From Chloroflexus sp. MS-G (GTDB lineage: Bacteria; Chloroflexota; Chloroflexia; Chloroflexales; Chloroflexaceae), in the NCBI RefSeq assembly GCF_000735195.1, contig NZ_JPIM01000001.1, positions 1 through 64,000 on the forward strand: a stretch of DNA of 64,000 nt, in the 5' to 3' direction. This document shows positions 63,005-64,000 of this stretch, one piece after another. Position 1 is the first letter of the stretch, and every line of letters begins with the position of its first letter. Position numbers and translations under genes: made by a program. The notes under the pieces are model-generated. The model saw only the letters and a list, made by a program, of their open reading frames with translations. It was not told where the DNA came from and ran no database searches.

Positions 63005-64000
63005 ATGACAAGTGAAATCGTTTTTGTCCTTTGTGTCTTATTGAGTCTAATTGTACTCTTTGTTATTGATCGGATTCGGATCGATTTGGTTGCAATTCTT
63101 GGCTTACTTGCACTTATGTTTGGCGGCATCCTGACCCCATCCGAGGCAGTGGCTGGCTTCGGTGACACGACTGTTGTGTTAATAGCGTCGTTAATGATCG
63201 TGGGTGATGGACTATTTCAAACCGGTGTTGCAGCATGGATTGGGAACAAACTTGGTCAGATTGCCGGACAGAGTGAGCCACGGATTATCGTGATACTGAT
63301 GACTACGGTTGCCGTACTTTCAGCGTTTATCAGCTCAACTGGCACCGTAGCTATTATGCTGCCGGTAGCTGTCAGTCTGGCGCAGCGGGCAGGGATCAGC
63401 CCTTCCCGCTTACTGTTACCCCTTGCATACGCCGCTCTCATTGGTGGGATGTTAACATTGATCGGGACACCACCGAATTTGATCGCTGCTGAGGCGCTGG
63501 CGGCTGCTGGCAGACCGCCACTCGGTTTTTTTAGCTTTACGCCAGTTGGTCTGACCGTGTTGTTAACGGTCACTCTGACGCTGGTAGTATTGCGACACTG
63601 GCTTTTGCCGGTGCGAGCAATCACTGTTACCGATGAGAAAAAGGCGCCAACATTAGCTGAATTGGCAGCAGAATATCGTCTGACGAAAGGGCTTGCACAG
63701 GTACGAGTGTTGGCTGACTCACCGCTGGCCGGGCGAACATTGGCTGAAACTCGGCTTCGCAGCCGTTATGGGATTACTGTCGTTGGTATCCGACGCTGGC
63801 CTGAATCGCGATCAGAACCCGGTTTGCCAAGAGCTGTGACTGCGGCAACTCGTATTCTGGCGGGTGATCTCCTTGATGTGATTGGTGAGAGAGAAGCGCT
63901 GGAATTATTTTGTCGTCAAGAGCGCGCAGTTATTCAGTCACTGTCGTCGCAGTTGCCGTTTGGCCCTGATCTCCACGTGATAGAAGTTGCATTAACTCCG
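63005..64000 (+). CDS. SLC13-family (Na+/carboxylate or sulfate) permease, partial
   Basis: The frame opens at the ATG at 63005 (AGGAG upstream) and continues without a stop to the window edge, giving at least 332 residues. Hydrophobic N-terminal segments include DLVAILGLLALMFGGILTPSEAVAGFGDTTVVLIASLMIVGDGLFQTG, then SSTGTVAIMLPVAVSLA and GTPPNLIAAEAL, which match the SNT-type and GTPPN motifs of the DASS/SLC13 family. Residues about 230-330 form one or two TrkA-C (RCK_C)-like cytoplasmic domains (VLADSPLAGRTLAETRLRSRYGITVVGIRR). The substrate cannot be inferred. The 3' end lies outside the window. Confidence 0.85.
   Translation, partial: MTSEIVFVLCVLLSLIVLFVIDRIRIDLVAILGLLALMFGGILTPSEAVAGFGDTTVVLIASLMIVGDGLFQTGVAAWIGNKLGQIAGQSEPRIIVILMTTVAVLSAFISSTGTVAIMLPVAVSLAQRAGISPSRLLLPLAYAALIGGMLTLIGTPPNLIAAEALAAAGRPPLGFFSFTPVGLTVLLTVTLTLVVLRHWLLPVRAITVTDEKKAPTLAELAAEYRLTKGLAQVRVLADSPLAGRTLAETRLRSRYGITVVGIRRWPESRSEPGLPRAVTAATRILAGDLLDVIGEREALELFCRQERAVIQSLSSQLPFGPDLHVIEVALTP

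Noticed and set aside
1..64000. CRISPR array
   Set aside because: No regular repeats of 23-47 bp separated by unique spacers were seen; the repeats present are tandem, palindromic or two-copy.
1..64000. Prophage or integrated element
   Set aside because: No integrase, terminase, capsid or recombinase was recognised; the only HNH gene is of the widespread chromosomal type.

Overview
The window looks like a chromosomal segment of a filamentous anoxygenic phototroph of the Chloroflexus type (Chloroflexota). This is an inference from gene content: a phytoene synthase beside a B12-dependent CarH-like photoregulator, an adrenodoxin-type 2Fe-2S protein resembling chlorosome-envelope proteins, a tricorn-protease homologue, an RNase Y, a SpoVS homologue without other sporulation genes, a phasin-like protein, and large CSLREA/beta-helix secreted proteins ending in an 'IPLV'-like tail. 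GC is moderate, genes are dense, and several promoters match the sigma-70 consensus with 17-bp spacers. I see no prophage, CRISPR array, complete insertion sequence or rRNA operon.

Layout. 0.1-11.7 kb (minus): a GNAT-like protein, two giant secreted beta-helix proteins in one operon, and a sugar-phosphate isomerase-like TIM barrel. 11.7-12.5 kb: a non-coding stretch full of inverted and direct repeats. 12.5-21.5 kb (minus): pheS - MEMO-like - EamA transporter operon, hydroxypyruvate-isomerase-like protein, tricorn protease, SDR oxidoreductase and an HMG-CoA lyase-like enzyme. 21.8 kb (plus): a phasin-like protein. 22.4-25.0 kb (minus): the thiamin salvage operon thiM-thiE-thiD behind a consensus promoter, a TPP riboswitch and an intrinsic terminator. 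25.4-27.9 kb (plus): infC-rpmI-rplT-spoU, with infC starting at the rare ATT codon. 28.0-30.7 kb (minus): acyltransferase, MFS exporter, ribA. 30.9-32.5 kb (plus): the 2Fe-2S protein, a PIG-L deacetylase and tRNA-Lys.

32.7-36.7 kb: a universal stress protein pair, mscL with an in-frame duplicated tail after its stop codon, a sugar nucleotidyltransferase and a GDP-deoxyhexose reductase-like SDR. 36.9-39.7 kb (plus): carH-like regulator, crtB, DUF2085 membrane protein. 40.2-46.1 kb (plus): HtrA-type lipoprotein protease, hisD-yggT, a membrane protein fused to a spermidine-synthase-like domain, and an overlapping HNH nuclease-yraN pair. 46.2-51.6 kb (minus): a NYN/LOTUS-domain protein overlapping trpF, a family 2 glycosyltransferase and a membrane-bound STAS protein. 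51.8 kb: a 127-bp MITE-like element. 52.1-57.6 kb: suhB - radical SAM pair, rimI, a duplicated-domain lipoprotein and two near-identical DUF4058 genes in tandem. 57.9-64 kb (plus): rny, spoVS, a cNMP/CBS/DUF294 signalling protein, a DnaQ-like exonuclease, and an SLC13-family permease running off the window edge.

Most interesting points: the CarH-like regulator with repeated sites over its own promoter beside crtB; the mscL tail duplication with mostly synonymous divergence; the shared C-terminal 'IPxV' tails of the giant secreted proteins; the ATT start of infC; the complete thi control region; the MITE; and the chlorosome-type ferredoxin.
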